The translations under genes were made by a program, and so were the position numbers. A stretch of 64,000 nt of DNA from Sipunculus nudus (Eukaryota; Annelida; Sipuncula; Golfingiida; Sipunculidae), in the NCBI GenBank assembly GCA_026874595.1, contig CM049317.1, positions 24,890,401 to 24,954,400 of the forward strand, given 5' to 3'. Every line of letters begins with the position of its first letter. Positions within the stretch are counted from its first letter, which is position 1. The notes under the pieces are model-generated. The model ran no database searches, was not told where the DNA came from, and saw only the letters and a list, made by a program, of their open reading frames with translations. Below are positions 1 through 11,151 of this stretch, one piece after another.

Positions 1-755
1 CGGAGCGAGCAGATGTTTGACACTGAGCAGGTCAGTTTGAGATATACTGAGCCAAACCGATAAATTAATGTCAAACAGCCTGCTATAACAAAGTGGCTAA
101 TTTTACAGTTAGATATTGCGTGGTGAGATCAGGGACGCATGGGGAATCTGTAGCCGTTTAATTAATTTAATGACCCCGCGGTCGAGCGAAAAAAATATGC
201 AGCCTCGCAACGCGTGAATGATCAACCGTGCAACATAGTTACACGATGTTTTACCGCTTCATTTTTGCTGTGTTTAACTTAGGAGCACATCACACCGTGA
301 CATGAGCACGGACACGCATTAAGGTAACAACTGGAGATTGCATATTCCTTTTATGTTCCAGTCCCGGGAACAGCAACAGTACCGTTGGTCTTTGATGTTG
401 CCCGGGGCGAGTGACCAGTGTCCGCCGGAGGTGGCGTGTCGTGTCCGCATTTGTCAGGTTCATTTACTCTTAGAATGTTGGTTTGAGTTGAAATCTGCTG
501 TCCGTTGTCCGCAGTTTTGAGGTGTCCGCCTTACAGAGGTTCCGCTTATACATAACATATAGGGAATTTTGAAGGGACTTAACTATCTTGTCCGTTATAG
601 CCAGTTGTCCGCTTAAGTTAGGTGTCCGTTAGACCAGTTTTCACTGTATATCTAAACCTGGTTCAGAAGTAAGTTATACAGGAAAGATATTACCTCATTT
701 TTCAAATCCTTATACTAAATTGTATTTTACTTGAAATGCGTCACACAGACAATTT

Positions 756-824
<69 letters not shown>

Positions 825-1112
825 CCGTATGAACATTAATTCACAATTATGAACAGTATAACCTCTATTATCGGCCAACCTTTGACGGGGGAAGTTTCTG
901 GCGGTAAGAGAGGGTAGCGGTTGATTGGGGGTCTAGATGAGATTGGCAGCAGGGTAGGGCAATTACCTACTAAATGTAATCAATTGGGCAGGGTTGCTAA
1001 AGATGGGCCATGCATTTCGTAGGCTCGTCTTTAACTAGTCCTATATACAACATTTTAAAACTATGTACATTTATATTATTTTATTAACATAGAAAGAAAA
1101 AATTACAAATAA
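1..1112. other. Non-coding stretch, nothing recognised
   Basis: I see no gene. Between about 418 and 630 the word TGTCCG recurs many times (GTGTCCGCC, TTGTCCGC, GTGTCCGTT), which looks like a short degenerate repeat. The 60-codon frame starting at 338 lies across this repeat and is not supported as a gene. An (AT)n tract at 760-823 is listed separately. Confidence 0.5.
760..823. repeat. (AT)n microsatellite
   Basis: Uninterrupted alternating AT of about 64 bases. It is the first of many long AT dinucleotide tracts in this window. Confidence 0.95.
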
Positions 1113-1436
1113 CTACACAAAAGTACTGTGAACAGTATATTTACAAAGATAGTACATGTATAACATATCATAAAAAGATTGTGCTGTGCTTAGATTCTGA
1201 TCGGCATTGGCGAATTCCTGAGGAGACATGCGTGCACTATGTTCAATCCCGAGGCAATCTGTCACTCGTTGTCGAAGCGGAAGGACACTGTTTACTTCTG
1301 GAACGTATTGCCGATGTGTTTCATCTGGCCGGGGACCCCAAAGTTTGACAACCTTTCTACTCGGTGTCATCGTCCCCCATTGAAGATCAATTAATGCCAC
1401 TGCTTGTCTTTGTAAAAGTGACATATTCACTAGCAA
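1113..1436 (-). CDS. Hypothetical 107-codon frame, doubtful
   Basis: An open frame of 107 codons on the minus strand, with an internal ATG two codons after a first in-frame ATG-like context. The middle part (about residues 20-85) is rich in charged and polar residues and lacks the low-complexity look of the AT-rich noise frames, which is the only reason to list it. The end, with several Tyr, Leu and Cys, looks like read-through into non-coding sequence. I see no domain, catalytic motif, splice structure or neighbour that would give it a role. It could be one exon of a host gene, a piece of a mobile element, or chance. Confidence 0.2.
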   Translation of the reverse strand: MLVNMSLLQRQAVALIDLQWGTMTPSRKVVKLWGPRPDETHRQYVPEVNSVLPLRQRVTDCLGIEHSARMSPQEFANADQNLSTAQSFYDMLYMYYLCKYTVHSTFV

Positions 1437-3020
1437 TTATACGTGTACTTTTCGGACAGTAAGCTTATTTTGATTGAATTCCACAGTTTACCAGAAAAAA
1501 ACCGGCACATGGATTAAATATGTTAATAACCTGTCTTATACGTTTCTGTTTGTGAGGAAACACAGTCCTCATGTTTACCTAAAAAACTGTGACCAAAAGA
1601 TCCGACTTGCACATCTGCGATAATTCAAAAACAAAGAGAAGAGACATAGAAGAAACACAGAAAAATCTTGATTATGGAAGGCTACCAGGCGCCTTGCGTG
1701 CCATATTTATATTTTGCACTATTTGCTCGTTGCAAGGAGCACTCATTTATAGGAGTGAGTAAACGGCTTAAAAAAATTGGATGATATTACAATGTTTAAA
1801 GGAGAAACACTACAATTCATGTTTAGTAAACATACCTGGTATGAAAATAGGTCCCGTAAAGGCCGTAATAGAGATCCGTTTTATGGCGGAAGTTTAACTC
1901 AGCTGCAGGTTAACTGAGCTTTGGTGATGACCCTCGCTTGTCCGTGCGTCCGTTAGAATAAGTTGGTCATGGATTACAAATTTGATATTGCGTTTCTGCT
2001 TTGGACAAGTCTCGTTAATTTATCTTCATTTTCGGGGGAGGGATATATACATTTACTTGAACTCCTCCTAGTGGGCACCTCCGTATAGGGGGCGCACCTA
2101 TATATAGAGGGCAGTTTTTGGCAGTCCTTTTTCGTGCTCGTACTTATTGTTCCTTTCATGACGTCCCTATAATGGGCACCTCTATAAAGTCAGCAGTTTA
2201 GCCCCCTTTGACATCTTTTAGTGATCAGCTGTATGTCTGTTCTTAAAAAACTTACAATTTCTACGCGCGGCGATATCTCAAAACTTTTACTGAGATCTAC
2301 TTCTAATTGTAACGGTAAATGTACCTCATGGCTCTTTAGACCTCGTGATGTTTTGGCGCAGCTTGAATGATACTGTATTTATCTTTTGTTTTTATAATAA
2401 AATTCTCATGTCAAATTCATAGCGATATTTAAAAAGACTTAACTCATATTCAAGTATGAGTTACATGACATATATTGTTGAGTCATTCATGGGTAGGTTT
2501 TGAAGACACTTGAATAATATTTTGGATTAAATTTAAATAAAACATGTCTTTCGAAACAGGATTTCTCAAAAACTGTTCCTTTTGTCCAAATCTGGTTTAA
2601 ATCAGAAGTAACTATTGGTCTCCTGACCTGATAACGTTTTAGTCACACTTAAATGCAAAGATTTACTTTTCATTAATTTCCCAAGGTTTGAAATAAAGAA
2701 TCCTTATGCGACGCGATATCTCAAAAAAAGGTTATGATGGCAGGTATATCTTAAGGATCTCCTGATCAAAATATGTTTTTGTCACAATTGAATGATTTTT
2801 AAATTTTTTATTAATTTTTTAATTCTAAATTATACACATTTCACATGCTTTGAGATATCTAAAGGGCTTTTCTCATCCCCACTTCTATTTAATTTGTGAA
2901 GTGTATCTTCACACCCGGATTAACAAGGATTAACAAGGAATGTGTGTCTCCCCACCTGATTAGGTTTTAAATCTGGTAATGTACGTCAGCTTAAGTGTGT
3001 ACTATATAAAACACAATTAA
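1437..3020. other. Non-coding stretch, nothing recognised
   Basis: AT-rich sequence without a convincing frame. Phrases such as GATATCTCAAAA recur loosely near 2275, 2565 and 2715, which suggests an old diverged internal repeat. The 61-codon minus-strand frame at 1974-2159 has no supporting feature. Confidence 0.4.
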
Positions 3021-3329
3021 TGTAGCCTTTGTTTTTAGTTTTCTTTCTTGCTTCTTTGTGGAGTAAACCGATGGTGTATACTACTGGTTTCAATAATTAC
3101 TAAGTATATCTGCGGAAAATGTGAACCTTTGATCTCCATTCTCTGGGTCGGTTTGTAGCAAACCTATTACAAACAAAACAAAATAGAATGGCACAAAGGA
3201 TCAGTTGTTTGTACGCTGTGGTTATATCATTATCCATTTCTCGCCTCTAGGAACATGGAACATCCGTGTGCACAACAAAACGATCATCTGTAAGACCGCT
3301 GGTTACAATGAAAAGGGGCACCTGTAACA
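3021..3329 (-). repeat. Probable 3' LTR of the Gmr1-like element
   Basis: Read on the minus strand, the pol frame ends near 3462 and is followed by a G-rich polypurine run, then by TGTTACAGG at 3329. A TG start directly after a polypurine tract is the expected beginning of an LTR. A candidate CA end lies near 3021 (minus strand GGCTACA). No second LTR exists in the window because the element is truncated at its 5' side, so the length of about 309 bp and the far end are unproven. Confidence 0.35.
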
Positions 3330-3343
3330 CCCCCCCCCCTCCT
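3330..3343 (-). other. Polypurine tract (plus-strand primer) of the Gmr1-like element
   Basis: On the minus strand the sequence is AGGAGGGGGGGGGG immediately before TGTTACAGG. In LTR retrotransposons an RNase H-resistant purine run at this place primes plus-strand DNA synthesis. The long G run may also have grown by slippage. Confidence 0.45.
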
Positions 3344-3461
3344 GTAAGAAAAAAGAAAGTTTTCACAAAAATTTCTTTTTGCTAGCACAATCACTAAATT
3401 ATTACAACATTTCAAAACCATCTTACTTACAACATTACATAAAGATCTCGTTTACAACATT

Positions 3462-3855
3462 TCATAAACATCTCGATAAGCAATCAGCAAGTACATTGTC
3501 TTTTCCTTTAATGTGTTTGATTTCAAGGTTGTAAGAACAAACTCCATCTCAACAATCTTTGATTTTTACACTTCAACTTGTTCATGAACGTGAGGGGATT
3601 GTGATCACTGAAGACAATGATAGGCTTGACTGATGAAGTAATATAAACTTAAAAATGTTGCAATTCCAAAATCAAAGCCAAACAGTCTTTTTCAATAGTG
3701 GTGCAGTTTTTCTCGTTTGCATTAAACTTTCTTGAGAAATAACAAATTGGATGATCTATCATATCATTGGCTTCTTGTAACAACACAGCACCAGCAGCAG
3801 TATCACTAGCATCTACAGCCAACCTAAAAGGTACAGAAAAGTCTGGAGCTACCAT
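3462..3855 (-). pseudogene. Retrotransposon RNase H domain, broken
   Basis: The frame at 3649-3855 contains the first RNase H block, FRLAVDASDTAAGAVLL, with the catalytic Asp in VDAS, and then the ICYFSRKFN and EKDCLALI blocks. It continues after a frame break through minus-strand codons reading FSDHNPLTF and LQPW, and ends with the typical pol ending LADCLSRCL followed by a stop near 3462. This domain degrades the RNA template during reverse transcription. Here it is split by at least one frameshift and is not translatable as one protein. It follows directly on the RT domain, as expected for this family. Confidence 0.8.
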
Positions 3856-3876
3856 AACTGGTGAACTTTGCAGAAT

Positions 3877-4775
3877 TTACTTCAAATTCTGAAATGCATT
3901 TTCACACTGAACATTCCATACAAACTTTTGTTTCTTCTTTAACAAATTAGTCAAAGGTTCAGCTGCAGCAGAAAAATTTGGACAAAACTTCCTGTAGTAT
4001 CCAACCATACCAAGAAAACGCATTATTTGCTTTTTATTCTCTGGTTTAGGAAATGCAGAAATAGCACTTATTTTAGTATCAACAGGTTTTACTTTACCCT
4101 GCCCTACCATACGACCGAAAAATGTTACTTGTGCATGACAAAGCTCAGATTTTACTAAGTTGACGGTCAGACTGACTTCACTGAGTCTTTCGAAGAGGTC
4201 GCGAAGAATTTGCAGATGTTTCTTCCAGGTGTCGCTGTACGTGATAAGGCCATCAATATATGCGTCGCAGCCCTGAATGTCCTTGACAACCATATGGATG
4301 AGGCGCTGGAACGTGGCTGGCGAGTTCTTCATGGCAAACGGCATAACTTTATACTGGTACAGTCTTTGCGGGGTCACAAATGCGGACACTTCTTTCGCTC
4401 GTTCTGTCAGCGGAACTTGCCAGAATCATTTAAGTAAGTCAAACTTGGAGGCCTAACTCGAGCTACCGACTCTATCAATACAATCATCGATCCTCGGAAT
4501 CGAAACGTGTCAGTCTTGGTGACAGAGTTCAATTTTCGATAATCTGTGCATAAACGGTAACTTCCATCATGTTTTGGCACAAGAATGCATGGTGAACTCC
4601 AGCTACTGTTACTAGGTGCAATAAAATCATTGTCCAGCAAATATTGAATCTCATCCTCTAGATACTTTTGCGTTTCTGGATTCAGTCTATATGGATGCTG
4701 CTTGACTGCGCTTGCCTCACCAGCATCGACGTCACGGCACAATATGTTACTTCGCATTGGAATTTCACTAAACAA
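3877..4775 (-). pseudogene. Retrotransposon reverse transcriptase, broken, YIDG active site
   Basis: The fingers and palm blocks are clear: SSPCILVPKHDGSYRLC and DYRKLNSVTK in the first frame (4407-4775), then a gap of about 60 codons carrying in-frame stops in which FDLLK and FWQVPLTERAKEV can still be read, then VMPFAMKNSPATFQRL, the active-site block and the thumb/connection blocks GKVKPVDTKISA and MRFLGMVGYYRKFC in the second frame (3877-4389). The catalytic box should read Y-x-D-D; here it is YIDG, so the second Asp is lost. The GQGKVKPV and RFLGMVGYYRKFC blocks are typical of Gmr1-like and related gypsy elements. The copy is inactive. Confidence 0.88.
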
Positions 4776-5135
4776 ATGTTCACAATTCCGCAGCAGGTTC
4801 TAGAGGCCTTGTTGTTGTTGTGAGGTAAGGTGTGACAGTTTGCCAGGTTGTTAAGCATGTCTGAGTTTTTTGTGGTAATGTTCCACACTGAATGTCCACA
4901 TGACACTTTCAATCAGTATCTACTTTAACTTGGCCAGGGTCAGTTTTTACACAATTAACTGCAGTAACATTATGTACAACATCTGATGTGCTCTTTCTGT
5001 CATAATATGGTTTCAACATGTTAACATGGCACAGTTGTTCCTTCTTAGGTCTATCTGGTGTCAACAGTATGTAATTTAAATCACTGACTTTCTTGTCAAC
5101 AATATAAGGACCAAATACCTAGTTTGCAGAAGTCT
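4776..5135 (-). pseudogene. Integrase-to-RT linker and end of post-integrase domain
   Basis: On the minus strand, frames in this stretch read ILLTPDRPKKEQLCHVNMLK, which is the usual end of a gypsy post-integrase region (CHVNMLKPY type), and then a polar linker leading without interruption into the RT start (LFSEIPMRSN, HPYRLNPE). The linker contains stops and at least one shift. Its importance is that it joins integrase to the following RT, which shows the IN-RT order is native to the element. Confidence 0.65.
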
Positions 5136-5399
5136 GCCAGGGATGGGAAGTAAGGCAAGGACCTTTTCACCAGGCTCAAACGTCCTACTTCCAGTGTGCT
5201 TCTCATACTTTGTTTTCATTTTAATTTGTGCAGATTTTAGATTTGACGTTGCAATCTCACAAGCATTGCCAGGGATGGGAAGTAAGGCAAGGAGCTTTTC
5301 ACCAGGCTCAAACGTCCTACTTCCAGTGTGCTTCTCATACTTTGTTTTCATTTTAATTTGTGCAGATTTTAGATTTGACGTTGCAATCTCACAAGCATT
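5136..5399 (-). repeat. 132-bp tandem duplication inside the post-integrase domain
   Basis: Two head-to-tail copies (about 5136-5267 and 5268-5399) differ by only a few bases. The period of 132 bp is 44 codons, so the duplication is in frame. Each copy encodes the block KTKYEKHTGSRTFEPGEK followed by LALLPIPG, the conserved start of the GPY/F-like post-integrase domain of gypsy elements. Only one copy is normal. Confidence 0.9.
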
Positions 5400-5519
5400 G
5401 TGCAGTTTAGTGCGAAAGTCGGAGACATACTAAAGTGAACTAAGAGAATCAGGATTTTCACACAAGAGTTTTTCTTTAAGCAGTTAATGGAAGTTCAGTT
5501 CGAGGTTCATGTCCTAAAT

Positions 5520-6067
5520 TTAGTTCAGAGGGACTGAACCCCAAAGATTCTTGAACGGATTTTTTAATGTCTGGTGAAAACGCTCGAGGGCGCCCTGACT
5601 TCCAGGATGGTATGGCGAAGAGCTGTACTGTTTTATACCTAGCTCAAGCATTACTTGCTGGAATAAGCCAGACATAAAATAAGACCCTTGGTCAGACTGG
5701 ACGGACTTTGGCAATCCAAAAGTTGTAAAAAGAACTTTGTCAGAGCTTTTACAACACTTTTGGCATTAATTTTGCGCAATGGTATTGCCTCAGGGAACCT
5801 GGAAGATGCGCACATAATTGTCAGCAAGTATTCATGTCCAGATTTTGTTTTGGGCAGTGGTCCAACACAGTCAACCATAATCCTACTGAATGGTTCCTCG
5901 AAAGTAGGAATAGGCCTAAGAGGGGTCTTAGGAGGATTCTGATTGGTCTTGCCTACCATCTGGCATGTATGGCATGATTTACAATAATGTATAACATCTT
6001 TCCTGAGATTAGGCCAATAGAAATGTGTACAATAAGTGTGTGAAGTAGAAAATGATACATCGTCCAA
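5520..6067 (-). pseudogene. Retrotransposon integrase, 5'-truncated and frameshifted
   Basis: The upper frame (5651-6067) holds the end of the zinc-binding H2C2 region (HYCKSCHTCQMVGK) and the start of the catalytic core with the first Asp in IMVDCVGPLPK. The second frame (5520-5714) continues with the second Asp in VQSDQGSYF and the Glu in GALERFHQTLK, so the D, D and E of the catalytic triad are all present but lie in two different frames. The protein would insert element DNA into the host genome. Sequence upstream (Gag, protease, integrase N-terminus) is absent because the element breaks off near 6075. Confidence 0.85.
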
Positions 6068-6084
6068 ATAATTGCAAAAACTAC

Positions 6085-6960
6085 AGTTAGTGTTAACTTG
6101 TCTCGCAAAACCATGTCAAAAATCACTTTATTGAGATATCTGATCGGGAATTAGGAGTGTGACGAACCGGTATAGTTCAGTCCCCACTTTATGAAATCGG
6201 TGGAAACCTCTTTTACACAGATATAATCATACACATACTTTAACTAACACTCATAATCCCCACAGAAATGCACATCTACATAAACATAAAGGTTTGCAGA
6301 TATAAATTGGCAAATGCCTCTTTAATTTATGCAAGAAAGCGAGCCCGACATATATATGTATACATATATTTTGACATGACAGACATACCTACAGGTCACA
6401 CACAGGTGGAAAACATGTGCATCTAATAGCGTATGTACAACACGAGAGATCTTTTTATATTTGACAAATGACACATTGACCCTTTCAACTCGCAGTAATC
6501 ATGATTCTAGCAGGCTGGAAACTGAGTCTGCTTATCAGTACCCGATACCGAGTAGTGATGGGTCTGATCTAAAAACCATGCACACATGTGAATGTCTCCT
6601 AATATCTTACTTAACACATAATAGGTTTGCCATTCATATACTTTAACTAATACAATAAACATAAAATACAAGTAAAATTATGATTTCAACGATTTTTGAT
6701 ATTCCTAATTCAGTGGGAGTTTTTATTTTATTTCACGAGGCGTGTCTCAACTGATTACCAAGTGACGTGAGTAATTCGTTAAATTAAAAAAAAACTAAAA
6801 AAAAACTACATAAATAAAATACCTAGGCAACTGCCAAATACAGATTGGTGATAGTGTTGGTCTTGGTACTTGGTTCAAGGGGAGTCGTACGTCTCATTCC
6901 CCGCTATATATCGGTAATATAATAATACCTTTACTAATAAGAACAACCTAGGCTGTTGTT
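6085..6960. repeat. Dispersed repeat R1, copy without SINE
   Basis: This stretch aligns by eye to 7680-8860, 13980-15165 and 22640-24165: shared words include GTAACAGTTTAC-like starts, GATATCTGATCGG/GATTTCTGATCG, ATTATACACAC, ATGACAGACATNCCTAC, AACACGAGAG and the ending CCTAGGCTGTTGTT. In this copy the sequence runs directly from TATCGGTAA to CCTTTACTAATAAG, without the SINE that interrupts the other large copies, so it preserves an empty site. No coding frame is conserved between copies. Its class is unknown. Confidence 0.75.
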
Positions 6961-7930
6961 TCGCAGCTCCCGATTGGTTATTTTGTGACCAAATGCATCT
7001 TGTTACACTTTCCTTTCCCCCAAATCTATTTTCACTATTCATCTCTAACAGAATATGTGCTTTAAGTTCAATCAATGGAAAATCACTCCACGTTTTAAAT
7101 TATCAAGAAATAAATTAATCGTGTGAGCAGTGAGGAATGGGCACGCGAAAATGTAATTGCACTGTACAAGTAGCATTAAATAATATAAATATGAATGTCT
7201 ATCGAGGAGTTATCTGAATTTTCATACGAACAACTCCGAAATATACAAAATATATCGTTTGCAATCAGATCACTAAAATACGTCATAATATCACTTTAAT
7301 AGCTCGCGCTGCCTACGATGTTCCCTCATCCTACGAAGAGACATCTTGAATATAGATTAAAAAAAAATACCACGTCCATTGGCAAGTTATCGCGAAACAG
7401 AAGAAGTGAAATACCACCTTTGGTTTTCTGCATCAAAGAAACCAGCCAAATGAACAGCTTCGGAATGAACGGCCACAGCCAAACCGTCAAGTCTGAAGAT
7501 ATTTACTCGGCAATAGGGGAAACATTTTTCTAAACCGGGTAAAACAACTTAAAGTATTATATAAAAGTAATATTTTAAATATAAAACGACAGAATTGGGA
7601 AGTTAAATTAACCGGAAGGTTGGACTATCTTAAAAGCCTCCTTCTGTTTAGAACTCCATAATTTCAAACCGAGGTAAACATGACAGTTAGCGTAAACTTG
7701 ACACACAAGACCATGCATGCCAGAAATACACTTTATTTATGATTTCTGATCGAAAGTTATGTCTGTGGCAAACCGGCTTAGTTTAGTCCCTGTTAAAAAA
7801 ATTTCTACGGAAACCGCTTAAGTACAGATATAATTATACACACGAGCACACATACTCCCCCACACATACACACACATATACTTACATGTATAGTTAAGTT
7901 AATGGTGCACGGATTCGAGCCCTACCTGTA

Positions 7931-7931
<1 letters not shown>

Positions 7932-7981
<50 letters not shown>
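7932..7981. repeat. (AT)n microsatellite inside R1
   Basis: About 50 bases of AT. The same position of R1 holds AT tracts in the copies near 14240 and 22912, so the tract is part of the repeat. The neighbouring minus-strand frames with poly-Ile-Tyr are translations of this tract. Confidence 0.95.
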
Positions 7982-7982
<1 letters not shown>

Positions 7983-8524
7983 ATGACATGACAGACATTC
8001 CTACGGGTCACACCCACGTTAAAAACCTGTATATATAATAACGCACGTAAAACACGAGAGTACTTTTGTATGTGTAACCTATGGCACATTGATCTTTGGA
8101 CTGCACTAGGAACTCCCAATAGTCATGATTCTTGCAGGCTTGAAACGGGGTCTGCTTATGAGTATTCGATACTGAATTGTGTTGCGTCTGATTTAAAAAA
8201 CATGCACACCTATTAATGTCTACTAATGTCTTACTCAACACAATGTAGGTTTGCCATCTAAACACTTTAAGTATTACAAGAAACATAAAATACAAGTACA
8301 AGTCTAGTTCAGTCGGATTTTTTTTTGTTTTAGTTTACGAGGCGTGTCTTATCTGTTTACCAAGTGACATGAGCAGTGCAATAAATTATGCTACACTTAT
8401 TAGAATACCTAGTCAACGGCTCAATGCAGATTGGTAGTAGTGTCGCTCGTAGGGTCTCGGGGTTTGGTTCAAGGGGAGACCGGCTAGACATTTCAAGCAA
8501 GATATCGGTAAGTTAGCTTTCTTT

Positions 8525-8803
8525 TGGGGTGGTAGTGTAATTGTTAAGGTGCCGGGCTCTTGATCTTTGTATCCCGGTCAGTTCCCCCCCCCCCCCCCCC
8601 CCTCCCCGGCATGACACCTGGACAAGGTCCAAACCGCCAGTATGCCTCTGTCTACCTAGCAGTAGAAATGGGTACCAGTAAATACTGAGAAGGTAACCTG
8701 CGATGGACTAACGTCTTACCAAGGAGGAATTTCTTTCCTAAGTCCGGCCTAATGAGCAGGTAGGCTCGGATGTAAAGGCCCAGCAGACTTTATCTTTTAC
8801 AAT
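8525..8803 (+). mobile_element. tRNA-derived SINE (family S1)
   Basis: The 5' part resembles a tRNA: GGTGGTAGTGTAATTGTTAA suits an A box/D arm, followed by an anticodon-like stem (GCCGGGCTCTTGAT) and a decayed B box around CCCGGTCAGTTCCCC. A C-rich tract then leads to a body with CACCTAGCAGTAGAAATGGG and GCGATGGACTA, which resembles conserved central blocks of molluscan and other SINEs. It ends near GACTTTATCTTTTAC. R1 copies at 6085 and 20622 lack it, confirming that it is an insertion. Related copies are at 14846 and 23815. Confidence 0.7.
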
Positions 8804-9323
8804 TCTTTTACTAACAAAAACAACCTAGGCTGTTGTTAGGCAGCTCCGAATGACCTGCATTTATGTGGTGACAGCCAAAGCAAACATAGTGGTCATAACA
8901 AACACACATGCTCACTGGTCACAAAAAAAAACACATATGCTGATTCAGATAAACTCAGCATGGAAGGCTGTGGTACTCTTTTTCTGTTCCTTTTGTCACT
9001 AATAGGGCATCAGATTTAAGTTTTTTATTCTTTTCCTAGTGATGCAGCCAGAAAGAAATAGTGGATAGTACTATGCTATACATCAGGATGAGGCGCTGAT
9101 TGCGTTTGTATGATTATCATAATTTCCTGTTTTTTTTTTTTTGTTTTTTTTTTTTTGGACTGCGTGTTGTCATTGTACGTGGAAACAGATGAATAAACAC
9201 ATTTTAGAATACTGTTTTAATATTGACCTGTACAAATTTAGAAATCAAAATATCATTTATACATAATCCACGCCCTTATTGTGGTGTTGTCTGACCATTT
9301 GAAATGTATCATACAGATGTTTA

Positions 9324-9328
<5 letters not shown>

Positions 9329-9376
<48 letters not shown>
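9329..9376. repeat. (AT)n microsatellite
   Basis: About 48 bases of AT. The corresponding place in unit 2 is the interrupted AT tract at 15682-15740. Confidence 0.95.
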
Positions 9377-9381
<5 letters not shown>

Positions 9382-10639
9382 TAGGGCCCTTAGATTCAAT
9401 TTTTAACGTGTAATCATTGTCTCAATTTCCTTGGTTTTCAAAGCCATGTATGCCATACACAGTTGTAGGACACCGTCAGGAAATTTTAACTATTCATTCA
9501 CAACAATATATAGTATTACTACCTGGCACTTTCGCTTATGCATATGATTTATAAAATATGTCGAAGGATATAACATGAGTTAAAAGTATGGAACTGGTAA
9601 ATACATCGTAGATTAGATAAGTTTAATATATTATTCAAATATTATTCCCTTACCTCTTTATTTTCTCTCAAATGATACAGTTTTGTGCCTCAAACGGTAA
9701 AATGCAATAAAATGCTAATTCTACCTCACTTTATCCTTGCAATGCCAAAAACTCCTCATAAAAATGTCTAAATGATGATTGAAACACTTTTTAAATGAAC
9801 TGTGACATTGTGCTTTCCCTTGACAGCCATCTCTTGGTTTTGCCATTGCAAAAGTACATTGTTTTTCTATGTGTCATCATTGGGCACAGGTACAGCAAAC
9901 CACATCTATATTTTATAGAGGCGTACATATATAAAAGTGTTTGTCATTTCATTTCAGAACTCTTTTAACTAACAAAGGGGTAGACTTGTTTCATCTCTGC
10001 TTTATTAGTGCATATAAGTTAAATATTTGCTAATAATACCCTAATTGATATCAGTTACTACTGTCTCAGTGTCACCGTTGAATACCAGCAACAAGAAACT
10101 TATTAAAGACGTTTATAGTCAGGGGCACCACAGGCCACGTCATCCTGCGCTGTCTGGAATCTATATCAGTCAACACCTATATCACACAATGTGGATATCG
10201 TCACATGTAATTGACCAGGGGCAATAATGGCATTCTGTGGTTTGATTAACATAAAACATGAACCTCAGAGCCAACTTAGTTCTGTCCAAGCAGTATATGT
10301 GAGCTCAATGATCTTTAATTTATTATGGAGTCACTGAAAATTACCTTCTTTAATCGTCGGCTCCTTTTTGTGCTCACAGCAGTGGATTCTTTTCAACTTA
10401 TACTTTTTTAGATGCTTTTAACAAATATTTTATGAAAGCATACAGAGATCTGAAGTGGATTTATGAAATAAATGACAGGTCTGGATTGCTATACACAGCC
10501 ATGGTAAGTGATCACGTGTTCAATGTTATTCCCTAAAAGCCTCGCTTTCGTCAGCTGATTCATTATTCATGAGGTATATTAAGAATCCCCGATGAGATAA
10601 ATACTTTAACATTGTCTGTTCTTGCTTGCCGGTAGTGGA

Positions 10640-11070
10640 AATTTTCAGTGTTCACGTTTTCTCTGTACAGAATGGTGGTGTCAGCTGATTTTCCTAGTTT
10701 ATGGATTATCAGATAGTCAAAAGAAGCCGTAGGTCTTCATTGATTATGTGTTTAAAGTTATTTTTTACCTCACATACCGGTAGAAGAGTGCTGGGCATGT
10801 TTACAGGACCAACCGCCGGGTCGTAAATTGTGGTCACGCTCAGTCACTTCCTGCTTTTGCATGGACAAACACTGCATAATTATGCCATTTATTTCATTAC
10901 CCTTAAAATTCTTAATTCTATAATTCTGTGCAGCTTGATGATCGCAGACTTTGAGAGCTTTATCATTAAAACACTATGCTGCTGTAGAGAATGGCCCAAA
11001 TGATAATTTAGAACAAAGTTTAATGTATAGTGGATCTGTTAGTGTGCAGTGCTTTCGTGTCTTCTGTACA
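10640..11070. repeat. Repeat block P, unit 1 position
   Basis: This block (TTTTCAGTGTTCACG, then TTACCTCACATACYGGTAGAAG, GCTGGGCATGT and GATCGCAGACTTT) aligns to 20860-21260, but not at the matching place of the segmental unit: unit 2 lacks it at the equivalent junction near 17290 and has it much further downstream. It was therefore moved, gained or lost independently. Confidence 0.7.
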
Positions 11071-11094
11071 CAATACAATTAACCATCTCAGAGG

Positions 11095-11098
<4 letters not shown>

Positions 11099-11148
<50 letters not shown>
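11099..11148. repeat. (AT)n microsatellite
   Basis: About 50 bases of AT, next to a minus-strand SINE piece. Confidence 0.95.

Positions 11149-11151
<3 letters not shown>

Larger units (their letters stand above)
3021..6075 (-). mobile_element. Truncated Ty3/gypsy retrotransposon, Gmr1-like gene order (IN-RT-RH)
   Basis: Read on the minus strand from 6067 down to 3462, pieces of one polyprotein follow each other in the order integrase, GPY/F-like post-integrase domain, linker, reverse transcriptase, RNase H. Canonical Ty3/gypsy elements place integrase last; integrase before RT with gypsy-type sequences is the hallmark of the Gmr1-like clade. The domains are contiguous with only small frame breaks, so the order is unlikely to come from a rearrangement. 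Gag and protease are missing: the element stops near 6075, where a copy of repeat R1 begins. Several stops and shifts, and a damaged RT active site, make it a dead copy. Confidence 0.85.
7665..8860. repeat. Dispersed repeat R1, copy in segmental unit 1
   Basis: Same repeat as at 6085, here with an (AT)n tract at 7932-7981 in its middle and a SINE inserted near 8525. The ending CCTAGGCTGTTGTTAGGC is shared with all other copies. Confidence 0.8.

Noticed and set aside
5143-5433. 96-codon plus-strand frame with internal repeat
   Set aside because: It is the reverse-strand shadow of the duplicated post-integrase domain, which has a clear family match on the minus strand.
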